Shown piece by piece: positions 1 through 8,165 of a stretch of 64,000 nucleotides of DNA (positions within the stretch are counted from its first letter, which is position 1; the number at the start of each line of letters is the position of its first letter). The stretch covers positions 1,054,001-1,118,000 of the forward strand of contig NZ_CP109073.1 of assembly GCF_035917415.1 (NCBI RefSeq), in the 5' to 3' direction. This DNA is from Streptomyces sp. NBC_01803 (GTDB lineage Bacteria; Actinomycetota; Actinomycetes; Streptomycetales; Streptomycetaceae). Position numbers and translations under genes: made by a program. Under the pieces are notes generated by a model that was not told the origin of the DNA, did no database searches, and was given only the letters and a program-made list of their open reading frames with translations.

Positions 1-10
1 GGGAGAACGG

Positions 11-850
11 GTGGCTCACCAGCGGATCACGACCCGCAACGCCCGCTTCCAGCAGTGGCAGGCCCAGCTCACCAACCGCACCAAGCGGCACCGGGCGGGC
101 GAGTTCCTGATCCAGGGCGTGCGGCCGATCTCGCAGGCCGTCGAGCACGGCTGGCCGATCCGCGCCCTCCTCTTCGACGCGAGCCGCTCCCCGACGCGCT
201 GGGCGGGCGGGCTGCTGCGGGACGTGTCCGCCGAGAAGATCGCCATGGCCCCGGAGTTGCTGGCCGAGCTGGGCGAGAAGGACGACGGCGCACCGGAGTT
301 GGTGGCCGTCGCCGAGATGCCGCCGGACGACCTGGCCCGCATCCCGGTCCGACCGGGCTTCCTCGGCGTCGTGTTCGACCGCCCCACCAGCCCGGGGAAC
401 ATCGGCACGATCATCCGCTCCGCCGACTCCTTCGGCGCCGACGGCCTGGTGGTGACGGGCCACGCGGCGGACGTGTACGACCCCAAGGCGGTCCGGGCGA
501 GCACCGGTTCGCTGTTCGCGCTGCCGGTGGTGCGGGTCCCGAGCCACCGGGAGGTGGCGGACTGGCTGACGGGCGCCCGCGAACGCGGCGTGCCGGTCAC
601 GGTGGTGGGCACGGACGAGTCCGGCACGACGGATGTCGCGGGCTTCGACCTGACCGGCCCGGTCCTCCTGCTGATCGGCAACGAGACGACCGGACTGAGC
701 ACGGCCTGGCGCGAGTTGTGCGACACGCTGGTGCGCATCCCGATGACGGGCTCGGCCAGCTCCCTCAACGCGGCGAACGCGGCCACGGTGGTCCTGTACG
801 AAACGGCCCGTCAACGCCTGGCCGGCACCGCCGCCCTCAGCAGCAGATGA
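11..850 (+). CDS. TrmH/SpoU-family RNA 2'-O-methyltransferase
   Basis: 279 residues. A SPOUT-fold methyltransferase that probably places a 2'-O-methyl on a ribose in rRNA or tRNA using S-adenosylmethionine. The N-terminal third has the substrate-binding look of the family (GEFLIQGVRPISQAVEHG). The knotted catalytic half begins near residue 115 with DRPTSPGNIGTIIRSADSFG (motif 1, invariant Asn and Arg), followed by LLIGNETTGLS (motif 2) and IPMTGSASSLNAANAATV (motif 3). GTG at 11 has GGGAG 5 nt upstream, but the frame stays open to the window edge, so a longer N-terminus is possible. The exact modified nucleotide cannot be told from sequence. Confidence 0.9.
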   Translation: MAHQRITTRNARFQQWQAQLTNRTKRHRAGEFLIQGVRPISQAVEHGWPIRALLFDASRSPTRWAGGLLRDVSAEKIAMAPELLAELGEKDDGAPELVAVAEMPPDDLARIPVRPGFLGVVFDRPTSPGNIGTIIRSADSFGADGLVVTGHAADVYDPKAVRASTGSLFALPVVRVPSHREVADWLTGARERGVPVTVVGTDESGTTDVAGFDLTGPVLLLIGNETTGLSTAWRELCDTLVRIPMTGSASSLNAANAATVVLYETARQRLAGTAALSSR

Positions 851-1088
851 ACAGGCGCCCGGCCGGGTCCTCGTGGAGTGGCCAGGGGAAGCCGAGCGGG
901 CAGTGCTGGCCCTCGTGGGAATGCCAAAAGCGGGCCTTGGGAGTGGCGCAGGAGGGGCACACCCACATCGGAGAGCGTCCCTGCACCGTGATGTCCGGCC
1001 ACAGCGGACTGCCACACCGGTCACAGGGCGGCTGACCGTGAGTGGCGGCAGGGGATGTGACGAGTACGTTCTTCAGCACGCACGGCAT
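837..1088 (-). CDS. small protein with Cys pairs (zinc-ribbon-like)
   Basis: 83 residues, not assigned to a family. Two CxxC pairs (CDRCG near residue 22 and CPSCATP near 45), a later HSHEGQHCP segment and a terminal CC suggest a small zinc-binding ribbon. It overlaps the tail of the TrmH-family gene by 14 nt in convergent orientation. Start chosen as the only ATG ahead of the Cys pairs; the first ~15 residues could be untranslated. Confidence 0.55.
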   Translation of the reverse strand: MPCVLKNVLVTSPAATHGQPPCDRCGSPLWPDITVQGRSPMWVCPSCATPKARFWHSHEGQHCPLGFPWPLHEDPAGRLFICC

Positions 1089-1306
1089 TTTCCTTGCCGG
1101 ACAGCCGGTTGCGGCCCGGAACCCACCTCCTTCCCCCGAACGGATGACGCCCGGTCCCTTGTTGCTCGTCCGCTTCCCGGTCTTCGACCATGGCGGCGAC
1201 GACCGAGCGCATGGACGCGGAACTGGTCGGCGTGTCGCCCGGGACGGTACCGCTGTGAGCGCCGTCGTCCCCTGGGGCGACGATCAGCACGTCCGCCCCG
1301 CCCCCG

Positions 1307-1588
1307 TCACCCGGCCGGGTCGGTCGGCGGTCTGCGTGAGGCGGGGGTGGCGCACTTCGGGCACCAGTAGCCCTCGCCGCCCTCGATGAAGATCCAGCCG
1401 AGTTCCTTGATGTGCGGGGCGGCGTGCGTGGCTTCGTGGAGCAGATAGCCGAACAGGTCCTTCTCGCGGTCCGGCGGCGGATCCGCGATGACCATGTCGA
1501 ACATGATCAGCTCCTCGCAGCCGCTCCGGTCGCAGGCCAGGAAGAACCGCACGGGTCCCGGCGCCCTGCCGTCGGTCGTCAAGCTCAT
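1307..1588 (-). CDS. hypothetical protein with Cys pairs
   Basis: 93 residues from the ATG at 1588. A longer reading to 1663 exists, but its extra N-terminus looks random. Contains CDRSGCEEL near residue 20, a central HEATHAAPHIKELGW stretch and CPKCA near the end, so a metal-binding fold is plausible. The HEATH segment superficially resembles a zinc-protease HExxH but lacks the second His at the right spacing, so no enzymatic role is claimed. No neighbour suggests a function. Confidence 0.5.
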   Translation of the reverse strand: MSLTTDGRAPGPVRFFLACDRSGCEELIMFDMVIADPPPDREKDLFGYLLHEATHAAPHIKELGWIFIEGGEGYWCPKCATPASRRPPTDPAG

Positions 1589-1745
1589 CCACGCATCGTG
1601 GCGCAACGGTGTCACTCCGTGCAATCCCCCAGGCCATCGCAGGTGACGGGAAGGCGTTAACATGCAGCCGCCCGGCTGCCATTCTTCAGGCAGCCGAATG
1701 GCTGCCTATCCGGAACGGCGACGGCGCGAGCCGAGAGGGCGAGAG

Positions 1746-2555
1746 ATGGACGACGAGGTGTTCAAGGCGCTGGCCGACGCCAGCCGCCGCCGACTGCTCG
1801 ACAGCCTGAACGCCCGCGACGGGCAGACCCTGCGCGAGCTGTGCGCGGGCCTGGACATGGCCCGGCAGTCGGTCAGCAAGCACCTGGCCGTGCTGGAGGC
1901 GGCCGGCCTGGTGACCACGGTCCGGCGCGGCCGGGAGAAGCTGCACTACCTCAACGCCGTGCCGATCAACGCCATCACCGAGCGCTGGATCAACCAGTAC
2001 GACCGCGCGCGGGCGAGCGCGCTCGCGGATCTGAAGACGGCATTGGAGCACCCACCGATGAGCGAGATGAGCACGATGAGCAAGCCCGAGTTCGTCTACA
2101 CCACCTACATCAGGACCACCCCGGAGCGGCTCTGGCAGGCGCTGACCGACCCCGCCTTCACCCGCCGCTACTGGGGGGCCGTCCTGGAGTCGGACTGGAC
2201 GGCCGGCTCGACGGTGACCTGGGAGCAGGACGGCGCGGTCATCGCGGACCCCGAGCAGGTGGTCCTCGAAGCCGAGCCGGGCCGCCGCCTGTCGTACACC
2301 TGGCACACGTTCACCCGGGAGTTCGGCGAGAAGTTCGGCTTCTCCGAAGAGGCCCTGACGGTGATGGCGGGCGAGCGCCGGTCGAAGGTGACCTTCGAGA
2401 TCGAACCGCTCGGGGAGACGGTCCGGCTCACCGTGATCCACGACGGCTTCGAGCCTGGTAGCACCGTGCTGGAGAGCATCAGCGGAGGCTGGCCCGCGGT
2501 CCTGTCCGGCCTCAAGACGCTGCTCGAAACGGGCGAGACGCTCCCGACCCCGTAG
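1746..2555 (+). CDS. ArsR-type regulator fused to SRPBCC (AHSA1) domain
   Basis: 269 residues. Residues 1-100 are an ArsR winged helix (FKALADASRRRLLDSL; recognition helix around MARQSVSKHLAVLEAAGLV; basic wing RRGREKLHYL). From about residue 115 an SRPBCC/AHSA1 ligand-binding domain follows (YIRTTPERLWQALTDPAF; TYTWHTF-like core; final GGWPAVLSGLKTLLETG). In most genomes these are two adjacent genes; here one frame encodes both. No metal-binding Cys pair is visible in the ArsR part, so it may sense a hydrophobic ligand through the SRPBCC domain (inference). ATG at 1746 follows a GAGAGGGCGAGAG purine run; the upstream in-frame extension is low quality. Confidence 0.85.
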   Translation: MDDEVFKALADASRRRLLDSLNARDGQTLRELCAGLDMARQSVSKHLAVLEAAGLVTTVRRGREKLHYLNAVPINAITERWINQYDRARASALADLKTALEHPPMSEMSTMSKPEFVYTTYIRTTPERLWQALTDPAFTRRYWGAVLESDWTAGSTVTWEQDGAVIADPEQVVLEAEPGRRLSYTWHTFTREFGEKFGFSEEALTVMAGERRSKVTFEIEPLGETVRLTVIHDGFEPGSTVLESISGGWPAVLSGLKTLLETGETLPTP

Positions 2556-2644
2556 CCGCGCGCTACTCCGCCGGAGCCGTGGCCGCTCCGCGCCCGAGGG
2601 CTCCGGCGGCAGGAAGCGCGGCGGGAGCGCATAAAATCGAACGT

Positions 2645-2974
2645 GTGAGCGAGCAATCGTCCGACCTGCCGCCCGACCTGCCGCGTCTGCGCACCCTGGC
2701 CACCTGGCTGGAACTCCAGCTCGGGGCGGTCCGGGAGGCCATCACCGAGGCGGAACGGGTCGCGGCGGCGGAACGGGCCCGGCCCCGGTGGTGGGTGCAG
2801 TGGACGCGGACCCCGCCGGGTGAGCCCCGGCGGGGTGTGCTGCACCGCGCCGGGTGCTGGTGCCCCGGCGAGCCGGATCTCCACCCGGCCGATGTGCGGC
2901 GGGTGGTGGTCGGCCACGCGGGCCGGATCGAGACGTGTCTGGTGTGCCGGGCCGAGGTGCCCCCGACTGGCTGA
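2645..2974 (+). CDS. DUF6233 family protein
   Basis: 109 residues from GTG 2645. Matches my memory of the Streptomyces DUF6233 pattern: LPRLRTLATWLELQL, a charged helix rich in Glu/Arg, WWVQW, a GCWCPG turn, then a C-terminal CLVCR. The Cys residues may bind metal. Function unknown. It stands alone and is followed by ~420 nt without a convincing gene. Confidence 0.65.
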   Translation: MSEQSSDLPPDLPRLRTLATWLELQLGAVREAITEAERVAAAERARPRWWVQWTRTPPGEPRRGVLHRAGCWCPGEPDLHPADVRRVVVGHAGRIETCLVCRAEVPPTG

Positions 2975-3071
2975 CCCCGTTGATCAGCTCCGCGTGGGTG
3001 GAGCGCTACGGGGACAAGGTCGACACGGCCGAGGGCGGAGACCGTCGACGGCCGGCGGCCGGGCCGCGCCC

Positions 3072-3115
3072 GGACCGCGCCAGGACCGCGCCAGGACCGC
3101 GCCAGGACCGCGCCC
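3072..3115. repeat. 11-bp tandem repeat, 4 copies
   Basis: Unit GGACCGCGCCA repeated four times without spacers; the last copy ends in C instead of A. It is non-coding and not a multiple of three. Confidence 0.85.
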
Positions 3116-3286
3116 GCGATGTGATCAGGCCGACAGCGGATCGTTCGAGCCACTGGCCGGGTGGCCGCGAGCTCCGGGCTGGTCAAGGACGTCCTGGCCG
3201 AGGCGACCGCATCCCGCGCGGCGGGCCCTGACGCGACGCCCGGACCGACGGGCCCGGGCTACGGCCCTGGCCCCAGGCACACATGC

Positions 3287-3327
3287 CCGCTGCCTCCCGT
3301 GAGTGACCAGCTCGCGGGAGGCAGCGG
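3287..3327. terminator. hairpin terminator candidate
   Basis: Perfect 13-bp inverted repeat CCGCTGCCTCCCG / CGGGAGGCAGCGG with a 15-nt loop, about 70 nt beyond the stop of the acyl-CoA dehydrogenase gene (minus strand). There is no clear U-tract, as is common in Streptomyces. It could also stop transcripts arriving from the DUF6233 gene. Confidence 0.65.
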
Positions 3328-3395
3328 CGGGCAGAGGGAACGCCGACTCGGTCGTTCCCCTGCCGTTCCTCAAAAGTTCTGCGGGTGCTACCGGG

Positions 3396-4610
3396 TCAGC
3401 GGATGTGGCGGCCGGAGATGGCGCGGGCGATCACCAGGCGCTGGATCTCGCTCGTGCCCTCGAAGATCGTGTAAATCTTGCTGTCGCGGTACATGCGCTC
3501 CACCGGGTGCTCCCGGCTGTAGCCGGCGCCGCCCAGGATCTGGATGGCCTTCTCGGTGGCGCTGACCGCCAGCTCACCGGCGCGGAGCTTGGACATCGAG
3601 CCCTCGCCCGCCGTGAACTGCTTCTCGTTGCGCGCCATCCACGCCGCGCGCCAGATCAGCAGCCGGACCGCGTCGATCTCGGTGCGCATGTCCGCCAGGG
3701 TGAAGGCGATGGCCTGGTTCTCGATGATCCGGCGGCCGAACGCCTCGCGCTCGCCCGCGTACTCCAGGGCGTATTCGTAGGCCGCGCGCGCGATGCCGAG
3801 CGCCTGCGCGCCCACCGTCGGGCGGGAGACCTCGAACGTCGCCATGGCCGCCTGGCCCTTGGCCGTGTTGCCCTCGCGGATCCGGGCCAGCCGGGCGTCC
3901 AGCTTCTCCTTGCCGCCGAGCAGGCACTCGCCGGGCACCCGCACGTCGTCCAGGAAGACATCGGCGGTGTGCGAGGCACGCAGGCCGAGCTTCTTGATCT
4001 TGCGGTTGCCCACCAGGCCCGGGGTGTTGGGCGGCACGATGAACGCGGCCTGGCCGCGCGCACCGAGCTCGGGGTCGACGGAGGCGACGACGACGTGGAT
4101 GTTGGCGATGCCGCCGTTGGTGATCCACGCCTTCTGCCCGCTGAGCACCCACTCGTCCTTGGCCTCGTCGTAACGGGCCCGGGTGCGCATGGCGGACACG
4201 TCCGAGCCCGCCTGGGGCTCGGAGACGCAGAACGCCGCCACCTTCACGTCCGACTCGTCGCCGAAGCACTGCGGGACCCATTCGGCCATCTGGTCCGGGG
4301 TGCCGGAGGCGAAGATACCGGCCACGGCCAGCGAGGTGCCGAACAGTGCCATGCCGATGCCGGCGTCGCCCCAGAACAGCTCCTCGTTGGCGATCTGCAA
4401 AGAGAGACCGGTCGGGTCACCGAACAGCTCGGCCAAAGACTCGAAGCCGTAGAGACCGATCTTGGCCGCTTCCTGGAGGACCGGCCAGGGAGTCTCCTCC
4501 CGCTCGTCCCATTCCGCCGCCGCGGGGCGCACGACATCGGCCGCGAAGCCGTGCACCCAGTCCCGCAGGTCCTGCTGATCTTCAGTGAGGTCGAGAGAAA
4601 AGCCGCTCAT
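3396..4610 (-). CDS. acyl-CoA dehydrogenase
   Basis: 404 residues, usual length for the short/medium-chain family. FAD-dependent alpha,beta-dehydrogenation of an acyl-CoA in beta-oxidation. N-terminal helical domain (SLDLTEDQQDLRDWVHGFA), mid beta-domain (CVSEPQAGSDVSAM and WITNGG, the FAD/substrate site), and C-terminal helical domain with IFEGTSEIQRL, whose Glu sits where the catalytic base does in MCAD-like enzymes. ATG 4610 (MSGFSLDL) is preferred because the longer reading adds 22 non-homologous residues. It lies 10 nt after the SCP2 gene and is surely cotranscribed with it. The substrate is not predictable; context suggests fatty acid or sterol side chain. Confidence 0.92.
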   Translation of the reverse strand: MSGFSLDLTEDQQDLRDWVHGFAADVVRPAAAEWDEREETPWPVLQEAAKIGLYGFESLAELFGDPTGLSLQIANEELFWGDAGIGMALFGTSLAVAGIFASGTPDQMAEWVPQCFGDESDVKVAAFCVSEPQAGSDVSAMRTRARYDEAKDEWVLSGQKAWITNGGIANIHVVVASVDPELGARGQAAFIVPPNTPGLVGNRKIKKLGLRASHTADVFLDDVRVPGECLLGGKEKLDARLARIREGNTAKGQAAMATFEVSRPTVGAQALGIARAAYEYALEYAGEREAFGRRIIENQAIAFTLADMRTEIDAVRLLIWRAAWMARNEKQFTAGEGSMSKLRAGELAVSATEKAIQILGGAGYSREHPVERMYRDSKIYTIFEGTSEIQRLVIARAISGRHIR

Positions 4611-4620
4611 GGATGGATAC

Positions 4621-5079
4621 TCACGCCTTCGGGATGTCGAACAGCTTGGGGAGGGCCGAGGCCAGGCCGATGTCACCGGTGACCTTGAGCTTGCGGGTCA
4701 TGAACATCGCGACGGGGCTGCCGTTGCCCGACACCAGCTTGAGGAAGTCGGCGTCGTTCGCGGTGAGCGTGACGCGCGGCTCGGCGTCGGAGCGGCCCTC
4801 GGTCACCTTCACGGAACCGTCGGCGATGGCGGTCTCGTAGACCACGACCGGGTCCCCGGTGACCTCCCAGCGGATCAGGGCCTTCAGGGAGCCGGCGCCC
4901 TCGGGACGGAACTGGCTCTCCATGCGCCCGAAGACCTCCGAGATGACCCGCGCGCGCACGCCGCTGTCCGCGGCCAGCTCCGCGATCTCCTTCTTGGAGA
5001 GCTTCTTGACGATCTGGGCGAACTCCTTCGGCGTGACGTTCGCGAAGTCCAGCTCGCTGATGTTGGGACTGTCGGCCAT
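4621..5079 (-). CDS. SCP2 sterol-binding domain protein
   Basis: 152 residues. Small cytosolic lipid-binding fold of the sterol carrier protein 2 family. Conserved features: VVVYETAIADGSVKVTEG, a TLTANDADFLKLVSGNG turn and the end LKVTGDIGLASALPKLF. First gene of a two-gene operon with the acyl-CoA dehydrogenase. A GAGGTGGG ribosome site precedes ATG 5079. Probably presents fatty acyl or sterol ligands to the dehydrogenase (inference). Its promoter region carries paired palindromes and faces the divergent TetR gene. Confidence 0.88.
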   Translation of the reverse strand: MADSPNISELDFANVTPKEFAQIVKKLSKKEIAELAADSGVRARVISEVFGRMESQFRPEGAGSLKALIRWEVTGDPVVVYETAIADGSVKVTEGRSDAEPRVTLTANDADFLKLVSGNGSPVAMFMTRKLKVTGDIGLASALPKLFDIPKA

Positions 5080-5105
5080 GTCGTGCCACCCACCTCACTG
5101 TGAGA

Positions 5106-5137
5106 CTTACTCTGAAGTAGACTTACTGAAGAGTAAG
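5106..5137. promoter_or_regulatory. paired 16-bp operator-like palindromes (SCP2/TetR intergenic)
   Basis: Second site 5122-5137 is CTTACT-GAAG-AGTAAG, a perfect 6-bp inverted repeat. First site 5106-5121 is CTTACT-CTGA-AGTAGA, same phase, partly symmetric. The two abut with a 16-bp pitch. They lie between the SCP2 start and the TetR start. The same arrangement occurs at 8085-8116 before fabG4, so this is probably the TetR operator. Confidence 0.75.
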
Positions 5138-5167
5138 GTTACGCACCGCCTAGGTAGGCTGGCAAGA

Positions 5168-5815
5168 GTGAGCGACAAACGAAGACGGCGACTCCCCAGG
5201 AACGTCCGCGAACAGGAGATTATCGACGCCGCGCTCCACGTCTTCTCCAAACGCGGCTACCACGCCGCGGTCGTGGACGAGATCGCTGAGCTGGCCGGCA
5301 TCTCCAAGCCAATGGTGTACCTGTACCTCGGCTCGAAGGAAGGACTGTTCGTCGCGTGCATCCGGCGCGAGTCCCAGCGGCTGGCGGCCACGTTCAGAGA
5401 CGCCGCGCAGGCGGGGGGCACCCCCGAGCAGCGGCTGTGGGCCGGACTGACGGCGTTCTTCGCGTTCGTGGCCGAGCACCGGGACGCCTGGCTGGTCCTG
5501 CACCGGCAGGCGCCGGACCAGAGCGAGGCGATCTCCGCCGAGCTGGCCGAAGCCCGGCGCTCGATCATGGCCGTGGTCGCCGGGCTTGTCGGTCAGGGCA
5601 TCAGCGAGGGTGGCGGAAGTCCGGGCCTCGGGGCGCAGGACGCCGATTTCGTCGCGCACGCCCTGGTGGGCGCGGCGGATTCGCTGACCGAGTGGATGGA
5701 GCTCCATCCGGGTCAGTCGCCGGAGCGCATGACGGTCGGCCTGATGAACATGATGTGGGTGGGGATGCGGAACGTGCTCACCGGGGAGGTGTGGACACCA
5801 CCCCGGGAGACGTGA
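5168..5815 (+). CDS. TetR-family transcriptional regulator
   Basis: 215 residues from GTG 5168. Residues 10-60 form a TetR helix-turn-helix (REQEIIDAALHVFSKRGYHA; DEIAELAGISKPMVYLYLGS; KEGLF). The C-terminal ligand domain is helical and Ala-rich. It is divergent from the SCP2/dehydrogenase operon and next to the hydratase/reductase operon, so it very likely represses itself and the surrounding lipid genes, with an acyl-CoA as a likely ligand (inference). The in-frame extension upstream is discarded because it would cover the operator. Confidence 0.9.
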   Translation: MSDKRRRRLPRNVREQEIIDAALHVFSKRGYHAAVVDEIAELAGISKPMVYLYLGSKEGLFVACIRRESQRLAATFRDAAQAGGTPEQRLWAGLTAFFAFVAEHRDAWLVLHRQAPDQSEAISAELAEARRSIMAVVAGLVGQGISEGGGSPGLGAQDADFVAHALVGAADSLTEWMELHPGQSPERMTVGLMNMMWVGMRNVLTGEVWTPPRET

Positions 5816-5849
5816 GCGGCTCTCTCCTGGATCAGTGAGGGGAAGGGGG

Positions 5850-6743
5850 CTACCGCACCTTTTCGATGCGGCCGTACAGATGGTGCCGTTTCCCGTCCGC
5901 CGAGTTCAGCTCGAACGGGCGGACGGGACCGGCTCCGCCCGCGCGGAAGGCCACGCGGGCGGGGAGCTGGACGGGGGCGCGGAACCAGACCTGCGCCGCG
6001 AACGAGTCCGGCAGCACGTCCTCCAGCGCGGCCAGGCTGCGGGCCTTCGTCCACATGCCGTGCGCGATGGCCGTCGGGAAGCCGAACATGCGGGCGCCCA
6101 GCGGGTGCAGGTGGATCGGGTTGCGGTCGCCGGAGACGGCGCCGTAGCGGCGGCCGATCCCGGCGGGCACGGACCACTCCTGGCTGAGGTCAGCGTCCAC
6201 CGCCTCGCGCAGCTCGCCGCCCTCGGGCCCCTGCTTCGCCGCCCCGGCGGACCCGTTGGCCGCGCCGGACCCGGACCCGGACCCGCCCGCGCCGCGGCGC
6301 AGGAACGTGCTGACCGAACGCCACACCACCGCGCCGTCGCGGTCCTCGGCCTCGGCGAGGATGTCGAACGTCACACCCTTGGGGTGCGGGGACGGCTGGG
6401 TGGCCTCGACGCGGTAGCTGAGGGCCTCCCCGGGGGCGACGGGCCGCAGTTGCTCGACGCGGTTGACGATGTGCACCAGGCCGGGAAGCCGGTAGGGGAA
6501 GTCCCGCTTGGTCATGAGCACCATGGCCAAGGGGAACGCGACGATGTGCGGGAAGGTGGGCGGCAGCCGGTCGCCGCGACGGAAGCCGCACACCTCCGCG
6601 TACCGGGCCAGCAGGCCCGGGTCGGCCACCGTGTCGGGCAGCAGCAGCCGCCGCACGGGAACCTGGCCGTCGCCGCGCTTGGGTATGAGCAGCGCGCGGG
6701 CGTACAGATGGGTCATGCCCGGGGTCGACATCGGCTTCGTCAC
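5850..6743 (-). CDS. htdX: MaoC-like (R)-3-hydroxyacyl dehydratase, HtdX type
   Basis: 297 residues, double hot-dog fold. N-terminal half is substrate-binding; a Gly/Ser-rich linker (GAGGSGSGSGAANGSAG) near residue 155 leads to the catalytic half with the hydratase-2 signature YGAVSGDRNPIHLHP followed by GMW (Asp and His catalytic). The GTG start overlaps the fabG4 stop by 4 nt (GTGA), so it is translationally coupled. Mycobacterial htdX (Rv0241c) is likewise next to fabG4. Expected reaction: reversible hydration of trans-2-enoyl thioesters. Confidence 0.88.
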   Translation of the reverse strand: MTKPMSTPGMTHLYARALLIPKRGDGQVPVRRLLLPDTVADPGLLARYAEVCGFRRGDRLPPTFPHIVAFPLAMVLMTKRDFPYRLPGLVHIVNRVEQLRPVAPGEALSYRVEATQPSPHPKGVTFDILAEAEDRDGAVVWRSVSTFLRRGAGGSGSGSGAANGSAGAAKQGPEGGELREAVDADLSQEWSVPAGIGRRYGAVSGDRNPIHLHPLGARMFGFPTAIAHGMWTKARSLAALEDVLPDSFAAQVWFRAPVQLPARVAFRAGGAGPVRPFELNSADGKRHHLYGRIEKVR

Positions 6744-8074
6744 GCTCCCAGCAGGGCCTGGCCGCAGACCCGGAGGACCTGGCCGCTGACGGCGCCGGTG
6801 CCGGGCGAGGCGAAGTAGGAGACGGCCTCGGCCACGTCCACCGGCTCGCCGCCCTGGTTGAGGCTGTTCATACGGCGGCCGGCCTCGCGGATGAAGAGCG
6901 GGATGGCGGCGGTCATCTGGGTCTCGATGAAGCCGGGCGCGATGGCGTTGATGGTGATGCCGCGCTCGGCCACGGCCGGGGCCAGGGCCTCGACCAGACC
7001 GATCAGACCGGCTTTGCTGGCCGCGTAGTTGGTCTGGCCGACGTTGCCGGCGATGCCGCTGATGGACGAGGTGCAGATGATCCGGCCGCCGTCGCGTATG
7101 ACGGGCAGCAGGCCGTCGGTCAATCGCTCCACGGCGATCAGGTTGACCGCCATCACCGAGTTCCAGCGGGCGGTGTCCATGCCGCCGAGCGTCTTGTCGC
7201 GGGTGATGCCCGCGTTGTGCACGACGATGTCCACCCCGCCGCCGTACGCGGTCTCCAGGTGGGCGATGGTCCGGTCCACGGCGTCGTCGGCGGTGATGTC
7301 CAGCTCCAGCGCGGTGCCGCCGATCTTGCCGGCGACGTCACGCAGCGCCTGGCCCTGGGCCGGGACGTCGACGCAGACCACGCGGGCGCCGTCGCGGGAC
7401 AGGACCCGGGCGACCGTCTCGCCGATGCCGCGCGAGGCGCCGGTGACGATGGCGGTCTTGCCGGCCAGCGGCTTCTCCCAGTCGGCGGGCACGTCCACCG
7501 TGCCGGCCGGCTCCGGGCGCACCCGCAGCACCTGGCCGGACACGTAGGTCGAGCGGCCGGACAGCACGAAACGGACGGTGGACTCCAGCGAGTCCTCCGC
7601 GCCGGGGGCGACGAGGACCAGGTGCGCGGTCGCGCCGCCCCGCAGCTCCTTGCCGACCGAACGGATGAATCCTTCCAACGCGCGCTGGGCCGCCGCCTCA
7701 CGGGGGCTGTCGGCCAGCTCGTGCGGGGTGCCGAGCACGAGCACGCGGCCCGAGTAGGCCACCGAGCGGATGCGGGGGTGGAAGAACTCGTAGAGCTGTT
7801 CGAGCTGGCTCGCGTCGGTGACGCCGGTCGCGTCGAAGATCAGGGCGCCGGGCCGTTCGGCACGGTCCTGGACCGTGGCGCCGCACGAGTCGAGAATCTC
7901 ACGCAGCCGCTTCGCCAGCCGGCCACCGTCCGCCGCGCCCAGCTCCACAGGGCCCCTGGCCACCGGCTGACCTGGACGGTACCGGGTCAGCACAGTCGGG
8001 CGCGGCAGCCCCAGACGCTTGGAGATGAAGGACCCGGGACGACCAGTGGTGAACGTGAAGTACCTATCAGCCAT
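6740..8074 (-). CDS. fabG4: high-molecular-weight 3-oxoacyl-ACP/CoA reductase, FabG4 type
   Basis: 444 residues, about twice an ordinary FabG. The N-terminal ~200 residues are a degenerate flavodoxin-like Rossmann domain typical of FabG4 (Rv0242c). The C-terminal SDR domain has TGASRGIGE (cofactor glycine motif), DIVVHNAGITRDKTLGG and the Ser-Tyr-Lys set in SSISGIAGNVGQTNYAASKAG. Strong AGGAGG ribosome site. The leader overlaps paired palindromes at 8085-8116. It is divergent from the thiolase gene, as in mycobacteria. Confidence 0.92.
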   Translation of the reverse strand: MADRYFTFTTGRPGSFISKRLGLPRPTVLTRYRPGQPVARGPVELGAADGGRLAKRLREILDSCGATVQDRAERPGALIFDATGVTDASQLEQLYEFFHPRIRSVAYSGRVLVLGTPHELADSPREAAAQRALEGFIRSVGKELRGGATAHLVLVAPGAEDSLESTVRFVLSGRSTYVSGQVLRVRPEPAGTVDVPADWEKPLAGKTAIVTGASRGIGETVARVLSRDGARVVCVDVPAQGQALRDVAGKIGGTALELDITADDAVDRTIAHLETAYGGGVDIVVHNAGITRDKTLGGMDTARWNSVMAVNLIAVERLTDGLLPVIRDGGRIICTSSISGIAGNVGQTNYAASKAGLIGLVEALAPAVAERGITINAIAPGFIETQMTAAIPLFIREAGRRMNSLNQGGEPVDVAEAVSYFASPGTGAVSGQVLRVCGQALLGA

Positions 8075-8084
8075 TGATTTCCTC

Positions 8085-8116
8085 CTTACTGAAGGGTAAG
8101 TCTACTGGCAAGTTAA
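8085..8116. promoter_or_regulatory. second pair of 16-bp operator-like palindromes (fabG4/fadA2 intergenic)
   Basis: Site 8085-8100 is CTTACT-GAAG-GGTAAG (5 of 6 arm bases pair). Site 8101-8116 is TCTACT-GGCA-AGTTAA (weaker). Pitch and orientation match the pair at 5106-5137. It borders the fabG4 ribosome-binding site, so repressor binding could block both promoters. Confidence 0.7.
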
Positions 8117-8165
8117 ATCAGTCGGTCCGGGACCACAAGGACCACAAGGAGAGAGTGAGACGGCC

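Larger units (their letters stand above)
2975..3395. other. gene-free stretch between DUF6233 and acyl-CoA dehydrogenase
   Basis: No ORF here has believable codon use or domain content. It holds an 11-bp tandem repeat (3072-3115) and a strong hairpin (3287-3327). The start of the stretch (2989-3040) reads as a short conserved-looking peptide (SSAWVERYGDKVDT) that might be a decayed gene, but this is too short to assign. Confidence 0.6.

Noticed and set aside
1021..1290. 89-codon minus-strand ORF between the two small Cys proteins
   Set aside because: No recognisable motif and codon third positions do not look coding; the product seems random.
1307..1588. HEATH segment as a zinc-protease HExxH
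   Set aside because: The pattern is HEATH only by loose match; no third ligand or protease fold features, and the protein is under 100 residues.
2989..3040. Peptide SSAWVERYGDKVDT resembling the N-terminus of some transposases
   Set aside because: Too short, no catalytic motifs, no terminal repeats; cannot be told from chance.
3396..4610. Identification of the dehydrogenase as mycobacterial FadE5
   Set aside because: FadE5 is about 610 residues; this protein is 404 and belongs to the ordinary short/medium-chain group.
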